From: Bacillota bacterium
GTDB taxonomy: Bacteria; Bacillota; Clostridia; Clostridiales; Clostridiaceae
Assembly: GCA_021781655.1 (NCBI GenBank)
Contig: JAJXWJ010000027.1
Coordinates: 1-39,778 of the forward strand
Length of the DNA: 39,778 nucleotides
Direction: 5' to 3'
The notes under the pieces: generated by a model
What the model saw: only the letters and a program-made list of their open reading frames with translations
Told to the model about the DNA's origin: nothing
Databases searched by the model: none
Shown: in pieces, positions 23,376 to 31,645 of the stretch
How the letters are laid out: every line of letters begins with the position of its first letter
How positions within the stretch are numbered: the stretch's first letter is position 1
Translations under genes and position numbers: made by a program

Positions 23376-25160
23376 TTATAAAGCTTTTATTTTATTTATT
23401 ATTTCTACAATCATGTTAAATCTATTAAAGGGAGTCATAAGATAAATTCCATCTACATAATTTATAATATTTTTTGCAATTTCAACTGCTATTTCTATAC
23501 CTAATTTTTCTCCTTCTTCTCTCGTCATTTCCATTCCAAATTTATCTAAATACTTTTTAGGAATATTTACTCCTGGAAGTTCATTGTTAATAAATTGAGC
23601 GTTTCTATAACTAACTAACGGCAAAATTCCTCCCAAAATTTTAATATTTTTATTCCTTTTCATTTTCGACAAAAATTGTATTGTTTCATCCTCGTAAATA
23701 GGTTGTGTTAAAAAGAAGGTTGCTCCTCTTTCTATTTTTTTATACATTCTAGTTAACTCTAAATCTTTATTTAAAACATTTAAATTTAATGCCCCTCCAA
23801 TTTTGAACTTATCTTCTTTAAACACATCTTTATTCATTTGAGAAATAAGTTCTATAAGCTTAAAGGAGTTTAAGTTAAATACATTTTTAATATCCATTTT
23901 ATCAGCAGATGAAACTGGGTCTCCTGTTACTGCAAGTATATTTCTAATTCCTTCAATATGGGCTGCTAAAACATTTGATCTTATTGCATTAATATTTTTA
24001 TCTCTGCAACATATATGCGGCATAGCATCTATTCCGATTTCTCTTTTTATTTTTGCTGAAATCATAACAGAGTCCACTCTTACCTTTGACATGGGTGAAT
24101 CGGCAACGGTAATTAAGTCCACTCCATTAGCTTTACATATTTTAGCCCCTTCCATAATATTTTGTATTTTCGTATCAAAAGGTGGGTCTAATTCTACAGC
24201 TAATACAAATTCGCCACTTGATAGTTTTTTACTAAATTCGTTAATAACCATTATTTCTTCTGCTTTTCCTAGTGCTACTTCATTTTTAGCTGTAGGTAAT
24301 TTCGGAGCAATATCATTTAGTTTTTCTACTATTTTTTTTATATGTTCTGGAGTTGTTCCACAGCAACCACCGACAATTTTGGCACCTAAGTTTTTTATTT
24401 CTATTATTCTATCAGCAAAATATTCCGGATTATTTACATATACAGTTCTATTATTAATAAATTCAGGATAGCCTGAGTTTGGAATTACAGCTATATTGTC
24501 ATAGAATATATCCAAACTTTTTACTAAATTAAAAATATGTGAAGGACCTACTCCGCAGTTAAAGCCATATATATCTACTGTATCAAGTTTTTTTACTTCT
24601 TCTACAATTCCTTTAATGCTAATGCCTTCTCTTGTAAAACCATTTGGCATTATTTCATAATTTGTTATAATTGTTATATCTTTATTTTTATTTTTTATAT
24701 AACTAGTTATTTCACCTATATATTCTAAAGAACTAAAGGTTTCAAAAACAATAATTTCTATACCATTTTCAATAAATATATCTGTAATAAATTTGTATTC
24801 CTCCATGATTTCTTTGTTATCCTCATTAATAAAAGCTTTAGTAATTGGTCCAATACTTCCAGCAACAAATACTTCTTTTCCCTTTGCTGCAGCTTTAGCT
24901 ATTTTTATTCCATTAACAATAATTTCTTTAACTTCTTCTCTTGAAAGTTCTAAAGTAAACGTATTTGCCGAAAAGGTGTTTGTCTCTATTAATTTAGCTC
25001 CTGCTTCTATATATTCATTATGAATTTCTTTTATAATTTCTGGATTATTAAGATTAGCAAGCTCTGAAAAACTATCATAATCATTAGTCTTCTGATAATA
25101 ATATGTACCCATTGCCCCATCTGTAACTAATACATTATTTTTTAGGTAATCTAAAATCAT
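23376..25160 (-). CDS. Fused homocysteine S-methyltransferase / methylenetetrahydrofolate reductase
   Basis: A 594-residue bifunctional protein similar to Bacillus YitJ. Residues 1-285 are a betaine-homocysteine/MetH-type methyltransferase with the zinc cysteines C202 (NCGVGP) and C266/C267 (GGCCGTTPEH). Residues from about 305 are a MTHFR barrel (LAVELDPPFDTKIQNIMEGA, then DSPMSKVRVDS and FLTQPIYE), which reduces 5,10-methylene-THF to 5-methyl-THF. The MetH cobalamin and THF domains are absent, so methyl transfer to homocysteine probably involves another component or another donor. The ATG has AAGGAG upstream. I see no SAM riboswitch or T-box before it. Confidence 0.92.
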   Translation of the reverse strand: MILDYLKNNVLVTDGAMGTYYYQKTNDYDSFSELANLNNPEIIKEIHNEYIEAGAKLIETNTFSANTFTLELSREEVKEIIVNGIKIAKAAAKGKEVFVAGSIGPITKAFINEDNKEIMEEYKFITDIFIENGIEIIVFETFSSLEYIGEITSYIKNKNKDITIITNYEIMPNGFTREGISIKGIVEEVKKLDTVDIYGFNCGVGPSHIFNLVKSLDIFYDNIAVIPNSGYPEFINNRTVYVNNPEYFADRIIEIKNLGAKIVGGCCGTTPEHIKKIVEKLNDIAPKLPTAKNEVALGKAEEIMVINEFSKKLSSGEFVLAVELDPPFDTKIQNIMEGAKICKANGVDLITVADSPMSKVRVDSVMISAKIKREIGIDAMPHICCRDKNINAIRSNVLAAHIEGIRNILAVTGDPVSSADKMDIKNVFNLNSFKLIELISQMNKDVFKEDKFKIGGALNLNVLNKDLELTRMYKKIERGATFFLTQPIYEDETIQFLSKMKRNKNIKILGGILPLVSYRNAQFINNELPGVNIPKKYLDKFGMEMTREEGEKLGIEIAVEIAKNIINYVDGIYLMTPFNRFNMIVEIINKIKAL

Positions 25161-25265
25161 TTCTTTTCTCCTTTTCTAATTCTTTATACGATTATACTAT
25201 AAATAAGTTTTTGTGAAAATGAAAAAATTATAATTGTAATGAGACAATCGTTTTTATGGTAATAT

Positions 25266-25294
25266 TTTACATTAAGTTTATCCCATGATATAAT
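25266..25294 (+). promoter_or_regulatory. Sigma-A promoter of the RDD gene
   Basis: TTTACA (25266-25271), 17 bp, perfect TATAAT (25289-25294). It is followed about 17 bp later by AGGAGG and the ATG at 25325, so the leader is very short. Confidence 0.75.
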
Positions 25295-25324
25295 TATTTT
25301 ATATAATTATAGGAGGTATTTCAC

Positions 25325-25801
25325 ATGAAAACTTTGTTTCTTAAACGCCTTGCTGCCGGAATAATAGATTGTTTTTTTATAACTTTATTTGAACTTGCAC
25401 TTATATTTATCACCTTGTATATTGTTTTAGTGCTTGATATTTTAGACATTAACAATGCATATATTGGAATGCTTACCTACGGTATCTTTTATCCATTATA
25501 TTTTATATTGCCTTATTTTTATTTTGCTATTTTAGAATCCTCAAACAAAAAAGCAACCTTTGGAAAGAGAATTTTCAGTTTGATTGTCATAGATATGTAT
25601 GGTAACAAAATTTCTTTTTCTGTTGCAACCATTAGATATTTTATAAATATAGTTTGTAATGCTCCCCTATTTATGGGCTTTTTAATATCAAACTTTACTA
25701 TTAATGAGCAAACCCTATGTGATAAACTTACAGGGAGTATCGTAATATCAGGAAATTATGAGGTGGATAAAGTTAAGAATGATTATAGAATAGATGCATA
25801 A
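25325..25801 (+). CDS. RDD-family membrane protein
   Basis: A 158-residue membrane protein. The conserved N-terminal FLKRLAAGIIDCFFITLFE carries the R and D of the family, and two long hydrophobic segments follow (about 13-40 and 45-75). A cytoplasmic stretch with KKATFGKRIFSLIVID precedes a third hydrophobic region near 105-125. RDD proteins are of unclear function; some are proposed ion/proton exchangers. It is a single gene with a strong promoter and an ideal AGGAGG site. The C-terminal tail is charged and probably cytoplasmic. Confidence 0.82.
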   Translation: MKTLFLKRLAAGIIDCFFITLFELALIFITLYIVLVLDILDINNAYIGMLTYGIFYPLYFILPYFYFAILESSNKKATFGKRIFSLIVIDMYGNKISFSVATIRYFINIVCNAPLFMGFLISNFTINEQTLCDKLTGSIVISGNYEVDKVKNDYRIDA

Positions 25802-25884
25802 ATATTAGGTAGGTGAACACTAGATATTATTCTCCCCTAATTAATCAACCTGTTTTAATTATAACTTTTTAGCAATAACTTAGT

Positions 25885-25898
25885 GGTAATATATTACC
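25885..25898. promoter_or_regulatory. 14-bp perfect palindrome upstream of the DUF3298-like gene
   Basis: GGTAATATATTACC is self-complementary and lies 49 bp before the next start codon, so it could be an operator. Chance occurrence in AT-rich DNA is possible. Confidence 0.3.
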
Positions 25899-25946
25899 TA
25901 TACTTGCATATTATAAATTAATATAAAAAATTTAGAGGTGACTAGT

Positions 25947-26669
25947 ATGAAATGTCCTTATGAGCCTAATATCTTTTGCCCATATAGAAGGATAACCGAA
26001 CATAGATTTAGATATGATGGTCCTTTGCCATTATCGGTAAATACAAAAGAAATCCGTTTAAGTAATAATAAAATAGATGAATATTTAAGAATTCCAGTTT
26101 ACACTGGAAAAATCAGTCCCGAAATAATAGAAAATATAAATAATAATTTTTATAACGACATTATGGAATTTAAGACCGAAATTGAAAAATCTGCTGAAGA
26201 CAATTGGAGTAAGATGAAATCAGAAGGAAAAGCCCCCATACCTTTCCAGGTTTCTAACATATATAACACTACCTATAACAACAATGGTATACTAAGCACT
26301 ACTTTGCTTTATCAAGAGCTTATAAATGGAATAAATAACTTTATAAAAACATCTTACAATTATGACCTTAGCACAGGAAAATCACTTTCATTAAAAGATC
26401 TATTTTTAAATAACGTAAATTATAAAGAAGTGCTTGATAGTATAATTCGAAATCAATTAGCCATTAACCCTCAAGATTATTTCCCAAACTCTTTAAAAAA
26501 CTTTAAAGGTATATCCATGGATCAACCTTTTTATTTAGATGATGGAAATCTTGTAGTTTTCTTTGGTTTTAACGAAATCGCACCTATATCTTCAAATATA
26601 CCTACAATTAAAATTCCTTTATCGGAAATTAAAGGCTATCTAAAACCAAAATATTGCTTTAATTGCTAA
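25947..26669 (+). CDS. DUF4163/DUF3298-like protein without a signal peptide
   Basis: A 240-residue protein. Residues about 35-115 resemble the DUF4163 (PdaC-type) domain, and about 135-235 the DUF3298 (RsiV-type) domain, with YDLSTGKSLSLKDLFLN and FYLDDGNLVVFFGFNEIAP as recognisable parts. Relatives are mostly secreted or membrane-anchored (PdaC deacetylase, the anti-sigma factor RsiV), but here there is no signal peptide. Instead the protein starts with CPYEPNIFCPY and ends in CFNC, so it carries a cysteine pair at each end. The ATG at 25947 has AGAGGTG upstream; a GTG three codons earlier overlaps that site. Function unknown. Confidence 0.72.
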   Translation: MKCPYEPNIFCPYRRITEHRFRYDGPLPLSVNTKEIRLSNNKIDEYLRIPVYTGKISPEIIENINNNFYNDIMEFKTEIEKSAEDNWSKMKSEGKAPIPFQVSNIYNTTYNNNGILSTTLLYQELINGINNFIKTSYNYDLSTGKSLSLKDLFLNNVNYKEVLDSIIRNQLAINPQDYFPNSLKNFKGISMDQPFYLDDGNLVVFFGFNEIAPISSNIPTIKIPLSEIKGYLKPKYCFNC

Positions 26670-26696
26670 CTTTTTTACAAGCAGTTGAACAGTTCA

Positions 26697-26727
26697 TGAA
26701 GCTACATGGGGCACGCCCAAGCCCCTA
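26697..26727 (-). repeat. GC-rich repeat, copy 2, containing a stop codon
   Basis: On the minus strand it reads TAGGGGCTTGGGCGTGCCCC followed by ATGTAGC. The first three bases are the stop codon of the membrane-protein gene at 26725. Compared with copy 1 (93-121), the C/T change and one extra C both keep a GGGGC/GCCCC type stem pairable. No transposase or flanking direct repeat is visible. Confidence 0.6.
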
Positions 26728-27162
26728 GTTTTTGATATCTTTAAGGTACATAAAAATAAAGGGCACTGGAAATCCAAAAATACTCAATATCGTAAAGACA
26801 GTAGCTTTATCTTCATCGTAAATTTTATATAACTTGTTTAGAACAATTAAGGTAAATATAAAATAAAGAAGTGATAAAATCATTCCTAAAATCGGTACCT
26901 TATTTAAGATTATTGCTACAACACCAAACAAAGGAAATGCTAATTCAATTCGTGGTATTTCATAATCCAAAATTTTTATCGACTCTACCAGTCTTCCTAA
27001 AATATATAGCTGCAAAATTGGAATCCAGGCCATCCAAAAATTATCTATGTTTTTATCTTTAGCCATAACAAATAAAGCATAGGCAAAAATAAAATATAGG
27101 ATAATGTCAACTAAAAAAAACAATACAAATAAAATTACAACTGAGGTAAAAATACATAACAT
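26725..27162 (-). CDS. Small multi-pass membrane protein
   Basis: A 145-residue, very hydrophobic protein with about four membrane segments: residues 3-32, 42-58, 72-92 and 97-112, with a final hydrophobic part near the end. The loop NFWMAWIPILQLYILGR is reminiscent of a family of small clostridial and bacillar membrane proteins annotated only by domain of unknown function, often found next to signalling genes. The ATG at 27162 has GAGGGTG 7 nt upstream; a TTG five codons earlier is not supported. The TAG stop is provided by the GC-rich repeat. Function unknown. Confidence 0.68.
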   Translation of the reverse strand: MLCIFTSVVILFVLFFLVDIILYFIFAYALFVMAKDKNIDNFWMAWIPILQLYILGRLVESIKILDYEIPRIELAFPLFGVVAIILNKVPILGMILSLLYFIFTLIVLNKLYKIYDEDKATVFTILSIFGFPVPFIFMYLKDIKN

Positions 27163-27229
27163 TAAATACACCCTCAAAACTTATTCAACAATAATATATA
27201 TTCACTTAATTTGCTAAATATTATTTCAT

Positions 27230-28378
27230 TTATATGTTATGAGCGAGCCTATTTAATTCTTCGGAGGTAGCCGAAATTTCTTGTATACTTGCATTAATTT
27301 CTTCTGTTGTAACAGATTGCTCTTGACACTTATTTAACGCTGTTATACTCTTTTCGCTAACTGCTGAAATTTTATTTTTTATATTTTCTGTTATACTTTT
27401 AATTTTAGGAACAGTACTTTTAGACTGCTCAGATAACTGCCTAATTTCATTGGCAACTACACCAAAACCTTTTCCTGCTTCACCTGCTCTAGATGCTTCT
27501 ATAGCTGCATTTAATCCCAACATCTTAGTTTGATCAGCTATATTTTTAATAAAACCAGATATTTCATTTATCTCATCTGATAGTTCAATAACTTCATTTA
27601 TTTCTGAATTTAAGTTACTTTCGCTGGAATGAATTTCTGAAGAAGCTGCAGTTAATTGTTCTACAGCCATGGAAATCTCATTTAAGTTATGTTCAACTGT
27701 CTCAGACATATTTCGCAAACTCACTGCTACTTCCTTTGGCGTCATAATAACTAATGTAGCTTCCACTTCATTTTTATTATCTTCATCAAAAAGAGGGTAG
27801 CATGCTTCTAAAACATTTACACCATAAATTGAAGAATCAATTTCTTGAATTATTTCATCTTTAACCTTAATAACCTTTTTAGCAACTGAATCTTCACTTA
27901 ACGTATCACCTACATTTATTGAAGGTATATCGAACTTTTTAGAAGCTTGTTTTTTTACTACTTTATTAGTATCTGTTACAAAAATTACAGAGCCTTCCGG
28001 AAACATTTCTGAAATTTTAGAAGCAAAATCATTAAAGGATCTTATGACATTGTTAATCCTTGGAATTACCATAGAGAAAGCTCCAACAACATCGTCACCT
28101 TTTAATAAAGGTATTGCAATAGTTACAAATTTTGTACCATATAGTTCGATAGGTACATTTGTAGTCAAAACCTTTTTTTCATGCATAGCTTTCATTGCTA
28201 TGCTATTGCTTTTAACAACATCATTTACGTGAAAAATATCGATGTTAAATGAACTCGAGGCTTTTCTCCATACTATAGTATCGCCTTCTATGTGTATGAA
28301 GAGAACCCCACCTGGTATTATTTCTGCTTGAATTTCTGCAAACATCTTTAAATACTCAATTCCTTCAATCGGTAACAT
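27230..28378 (-). CDS. Soluble chemoreceptor with a duplicated sensor domain
   Basis: A 382-residue methyl-accepting chemotaxis-type protein with no membrane segment. Residues about 21-107 and 127-216 are two copies of the same alpha/beta sensor fold; both contain a Gly-rich start (GGVLF, GSVIF), a central NIDIFHVND or DIPSINVGD, and YG followed by PL (YGTKF...IPL, YGVNV...YPL). The signalling hairpin follows, with the conserved tip [20 protein letters not shown] (280-299) and [14 protein letters not shown]. The signalling arms are short and end right at the C-terminus, like class 24-28H cytoplasmic receptors. It should sense a cytosolic signal and act on CheA/CheW. No other chemotaxis gene is in the window. 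The ATG has GGGGGA upstream. Confidence 0.88.
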   Translation of the reverse strand: MLPIEGIEYLKMFAEIQAEIIPGGVLFIHIEGDTIVWRKASSSFNIDIFHVNDVVKSNSIAMKAMHEKKVLTTNVPIELYGTKFVTIAIPLLKGDDVVGAFSMVIPRINNVIRSFNDFASKISEMFPEGSVIFVTDTNKVVKKQASKKFDIPSINVGDTLSEDSVAKKVIKVKDEIIQEIDSSIYGVNVLEACYPLFDEDNKNEVEATLVIMTPKEVAVSLRNMSETVEHNLNEISMAVEQLTAASSEIHSSESNLNSEINEVIELSDEINEISGFIKNIADQTKMLGLNAAIEASRAGEAGKGFGVVANEIRQLSEQSKSTVPKIKSITENIKNKISAVSEKSITALNKCQEQSVTTEEINASIQEISATSEELNRLAHNI

Positions 28379-28566
28379 TCGCTAATCCCCCTTAATTATT
28401 AAATATTATATCAAGTCATTTATTTCATATACAGCAATACTAATTTATTTTTAATTATATCACTTTTTTCAGACAATTCAAACAAATCTCTACGTTAAAT
28501 TTCAATTTTTACTATTAATATGCATATTTTTCGCAAACTTTTCATATTAATTAAAGCAAACTAAAA

Positions 28567-28640
28567 AAGCGATGCTTTAGTACATTGAATATCACAAAAA
28601 TTTCAATTTGTAGTATTTTTATGTACTTAGAGCATCGCTT
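28567..28640 (-). terminator. Long terminator of the metallo-hydrolase gene
   Basis: A 10-bp perfect outer stem (AAGCGATGCT with AGCATCGCTT) and a further 8-bp stem (TAGTACAT/ATGTACTT with one offset) enclose a 35-nt loop that itself can pair through ACAAA/TTTGT. On the minus strand it ends in TTTTTT. The remaining gap, 28379-28566, holds no gene that I can see. Confidence 0.75.
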
Positions 28641-28652
28641 AGTTTTAATTTA

Positions 28653-29384
28653 TTATATCAATTTTTTTATGCTTTCATTTGCATTATCGTTGAACAATCC
28701 ACCATGATAACAAATTATATTTTCTATATCATATTGTGTTAACTTCTTAAGGGACTTAAGCGCCAAATCCTGATCATGATTTATTGATGAATCAGCTTTT
28801 GATAACTTGCCTTCACGATAAAATAGTAAATCTCCAGCTATAAGCGTTTTGCTTTCTCTTAAATATAAGCACATGTGTCCAATGGTATGGCCTGGAGTGT
28901 ATATAACTTCAATGCCTCCAAGATAAGGAAGTACATCTCCATCCTTTAAAACTTCATCAACCTCTTTATAACCTGCTGCAAAACCGGTTTTCATCATGTT
29001 ATACATTTGCTTCATATTTTCATCTAGTGCTTCAGCATTAGCTTCTAATTTTGCTAGCTTATGTGGAACTTTATCTCCTTGTATGTATGGCTTTTCTTCC
29101 ACATGAGAAATTACTTTTATATTGTTTTTTATTTCTTTTACCATTCCATTTAGTCCACCAATGTGATCTATATCATGATGTGTAAGTATAATCATATTTA
29201 TATTATCAAAAGGAACACCGGCTTTTTCAATTTGTTCTTTAAATAATTGCTGTTGACCAGGAAAACCAGTATCAACTAAAATCACATTATCATTTTCCCA
29301 TATTAAGGTTGGATTTATCGTACCTGGTCTACCCATTGCTTCCGTGGAAATTTCAAGCATTTCTATTCCATTTGCTATTTTCAT
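28653..29384 (-). CDS. MBL-fold metallo-hydrolase
   Basis: A 243-residue metallo-beta-lactamase-fold hydrolase. The zinc-binding THHDIDHIGG near residue 68, GHTIGHM near 163 and the Asp in AGDLLFYREG near 182 make a complete two-metal site, with a final His at CYHGG. Such proteins include thioesterases, glyoxalase II-like and lactonase-like enzymes; the substrate is not clear. It lies 36 bp downstream of guaB on the same strand and may share its transcript. The ATG is preceded by GGGAG. There is no signal peptide, so it acts in the cytoplasm. Confidence 0.85.
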   Translation of the reverse strand: MKIANGIEMLEISTEAMGRPGTINPTLIWENDNVILVDTGFPGQQQLFKEQIEKAGVPFDNINMIILTHHDIDHIGGLNGMVKEIKNNIKVISHVEEKPYIQGDKVPHKLAKLEANAEALDENMKQMYNMMKTGFAAGYKEVDEVLKDGDVLPYLGGIEVIYTPGHTIGHMCLYLRESKTLIAGDLLFYREGKLSKADSSINHDQDLALKSLKKLTQYDIENIICYHGGLFNDNANESIKKLI

Positions 29385-29420
29385 GATTTACTCCCTTCAA
29401 TAATTTATTTTAACTATATT

Positions 29421-30914
29421 TTAGAAATCATGATCCTTTAATATTACATCATGAGCTCCACCTTCAACAATACTTGTAGAAGATACTATAGACATTCTTG
29501 CTGTATTTTGTAATTCTTCAATAGAACTAGCTCCGCAGCTTGACATTGTTGACTTAACCTTGCTTAGTGTTACATCAAGGTTATCTTTAAGTTTACCTGC
29601 ATATGGAACGTAGCTATCTACACCTTCTTCAAACTTAAGGTTATCAGCGCCACCCATATCATATCTTTGCCAATTTCTAGCTCTGTTTGAACCTTCACCC
29701 CAGTATTCCTTAACGTAGTTACTACCTCTTTTAACCTTCTTAGTTGGACTTTCATCAAATCTTGCAAAATATCTTCCCATCATAACAAAATCAGCACCCA
29801 TGGCAAGAGCAAGTACTACATGGTAATCATGAACGATTCCTCCGTCAGAACATATAGGAATATAAATACCTGTCTTCTCAAAATATTCATCTCTAGCCTT
29901 AGCCACTTCTATTACAGATGTTGCTTGACCTCTACCGATACCTTTTTGTTCTCTTGTTATACATATAGAACCTCCACCGATTCCAACCTTAACAAAATCA
30001 GCACCAGCTTCAACTAAATACATAAAGCCTTCTTTATCCACAACATTTCCAGCTCCGATTTTCACATCCTTGAAGTTTTTCTTTACATATTCAATAGTGT
30101 CTTTTTGCCAAACAGAGTATCCATCAGATGAGTCTATACATAATATATCTACTCCAGCTTCAACTAAAGCAGGAACTCTTTCACTATAATCTCTTGTATT
30201 AATGCCAGCACCTACAACTAACCTTTTATTGCTGTCTAATAATTCATTAGGATTTTGCTTGTGATCATCGTAATCTTTTCTAAATACGAAATATTCAAGT
30301 CTTTCATTATCATCTACTATAGGTAAGCAGTTAAGCTTGTTTTCCCATAATATATCATTAGCTTCACTTAGAGTAATTCCAACCTTTCCAACGATCAACT
30401 TATTGAAAGGAGTCATAAAGTCTCTTATCTTTTTATCTACTGAATCTCTGCTAAGTCTGTAATCTCTACTAGTTACAAGTCCTAGTAATCTTCCTTTTGA
30501 AGTACCGTCCTCTGTTATAGCAATGGTAGAGTGTCCAACCTTATTTTTTAATTCTAATACGTCTTTTAACGTATCGTTGACCGAAAGATTAGAATCACTT
30601 GGAACAAAGCCAGACTTGTATTTTTTAACCTTTCTAACCATTTCTGCTTGATTTTCTATAGATTGAGAGCCAAATATAAAGGATAAACCTCCGCTTCTAG
30701 CTAAAGCTATAGCCAAAGTATCATTAGATACTGATTGCATTATTGCAGATACTATAGGAACATTAAGCTTAAGTGCAGGTGTTTCACCTTTTTTGTATTT
30801 TACAATTGGGGTTTTTAAATTTATTTTGTCTGGTATACATTTCTCAGACGTTAGATTAGGGACAAGTAAGTATTCACTAAAGGTTCTAGATACTCCTTCA
30901 TATATATATGCCAT
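29421..30914 (-). CDS. guaB: IMP dehydrogenase (trichomonad-like type)
   Basis: A 497-residue enzyme that oxidises IMP to XMP, the committed step of GMP synthesis. Two CBS domains occupy about 100-225. The catalytic cysteine is C318 in [13 protein letters not shown], and the flap carries R417-Y418 in [12 protein letters not shown]. These positions correspond almost exactly to C319, R418 and Y419 of the well-studied Tritrichomonas foetus enzyme, and the [17 protein letters not shown] flap differs from that of the usual bacterial GuaB. The start has GGAGG upstream. No purine riboswitch is visible. The metallo-hydrolase gene follows. Confidence 0.9.
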   Translation of the reverse strand: MAYIYEGVSRTFSEYLLVPNLTSEKCIPDKINLKTPIVKYKKGETPALKLNVPIVSAIMQSVSNDTLAIALARSGGLSFIFGSQSIENQAEMVRKVKKYKSGFVPSDSNLSVNDTLKDVLELKNKVGHSTIAITEDGTSKGRLLGLVTSRDYRLSRDSVDKKIRDFMTPFNKLIVGKVGITLSEANDILWENKLNCLPIVDDNERLEYFVFRKDYDDHKQNPNELLDSNKRLVVGAGINTRDYSERVPALVEAGVDILCIDSSDGYSVWQKDTIEYVKKNFKDVKIGAGNVVDKEGFMYLVEAGADFVKVGIGGGSICITREQKGIGRGQATSVIEVAKARDEYFEKTGIYIPICSDGGIVHDYHVVLALAMGADFVMMGRYFARFDESPTKKVKRGSNYVKEYWGEGSNRARNWQRYDMGGADNLKFEEGVDSYVPYAGKLKDNLDVTLSKVKSTMSSCGASSIEELQNTARMSIVSSTSIVEGGAHDVILKDHDF

Positions 30915-31018
30915 GTATTCCTTCCTCCTCGGTAATTTTTATTAATATATTATAACATTATTTTTTACATATCAAAATATAAAATAATTATTTTATTAAT
31001 TTTGCAAAGAAACATCAG

Positions 31019-31471
31019 TTATATTAACACATTTATCATTCTCATCAATTCAACACCACTAAACTCCGAAATAAAGCTATTACCAACTGCCACAAAACCA
31101 AACCTCTCATAAAATTTAACTGCTTCTATTCTTGAATTTAAATTAACTTGCCTTACTGAATTTATTTTACTAACTTGCAATGCCTCACATATAAGCTTAG
31201 AACCTATACCTTTTTTCTCTAACTTGCCTACAACAAATACTCTGGAAATATGCATATCCTTTTTATCTCCTGATAATCTACAATATCCAACAACTTCGTC
31301 ATTTAATATTGCTCCAATATGGTAACTTTCCAAATCTAATTCATCATCTTTTTTAAACTCTGAAATTTCAGCTCCAAAAGGTTTAAAAAGTATTTCAAAA
31401 CGCAATTGCTTAATTCTTTTATAATATTCAGAACCTACTTTTATATGTACAATTTCAATTTCATCCGGCAT
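31019..31471 (-). CDS. GNAT-family N-acetyltransferase
   Basis: A 150-residue acetyltransferase. The acetyl-CoA loop is in ISRVFVVGKLEKKGIGSKLICEAL (V...KGIGSKL), followed by NSRIEAVKFYERFGFVAVG, the typical motif B and end of GNAT domains. The N-terminal YKRIKQLRFEILFKPFG resembles the ElaA/YjdJ-like subgroup that acts on small molecules or proteins; the substrate is unknown. The ATG at 31471 has GGGAG 7 nt upstream, so the 13-residue longer frame is rejected. It is divergent from the VOC-protein gene across a 174-bp gap holding two perfect inverted repeats. Confidence 0.85.
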   Translation of the reverse strand: MPDEIEIVHIKVGSEYYKRIKQLRFEILFKPFGAEISEFKKDDELDLESYHIGAILNDEVVGYCRLSGDKKDMHISRVFVVGKLEKKGIGSKLICEALQVSKINSVRQVNLNSRIEAVKFYERFGFVAVGNSFISEFSGVELMRMINVLI

Positions 31472-31548
31472 TACAATACTCCCTTTATTAAATAATGATT
31501 TACACAACAATATTCATTATAATAAAATTATATTAAATGTAAAACATT

Positions 31549-31580
31549 ATTTTAAGTTTTTGTTAACAAAAACTTAAAAT
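31549..31580. repeat. 32-bp perfect palindrome
   Basis: The sequence centred on GTTAAC reads the same on both strands for 32 bp (arms ATTTTAAGTTTTTGTT and complement). It lies midway between the divergent GNAT and VOC genes, upstream of both, so it is not a terminator of either. A regulator site or DNA-structure element is possible. Confidence 0.6.
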
Positions 31581-31595
31581 TCAATAGAAAAATTA

Positions 31596-31624
31596 TTGTT
31601 ATAAACTTCACTTGAAGTTATACT
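31596..31624 (+). promoter_or_regulatory. VOC-gene promoter with an operator-like dyad in the spacer
   Basis: TTGTTA (31596-31601), 17 bp, TATACT (31619-31624). Inside the spacer is the perfect dyad AACTTCA-CT-TGAAGTT (31604-31619). A protein bound there would cover the promoter. Confidence 0.6.
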
Positions 31625-31645
31625 TAATAAAAAAGGAGCGATAAA

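Noticed and set aside
24091-24471. 126-residue open frame on the plus strand inside the MTHFR fusion gene
   Set aside because: It is antisense to a strongly conserved enzyme and has low-complexity composition without a start signal.
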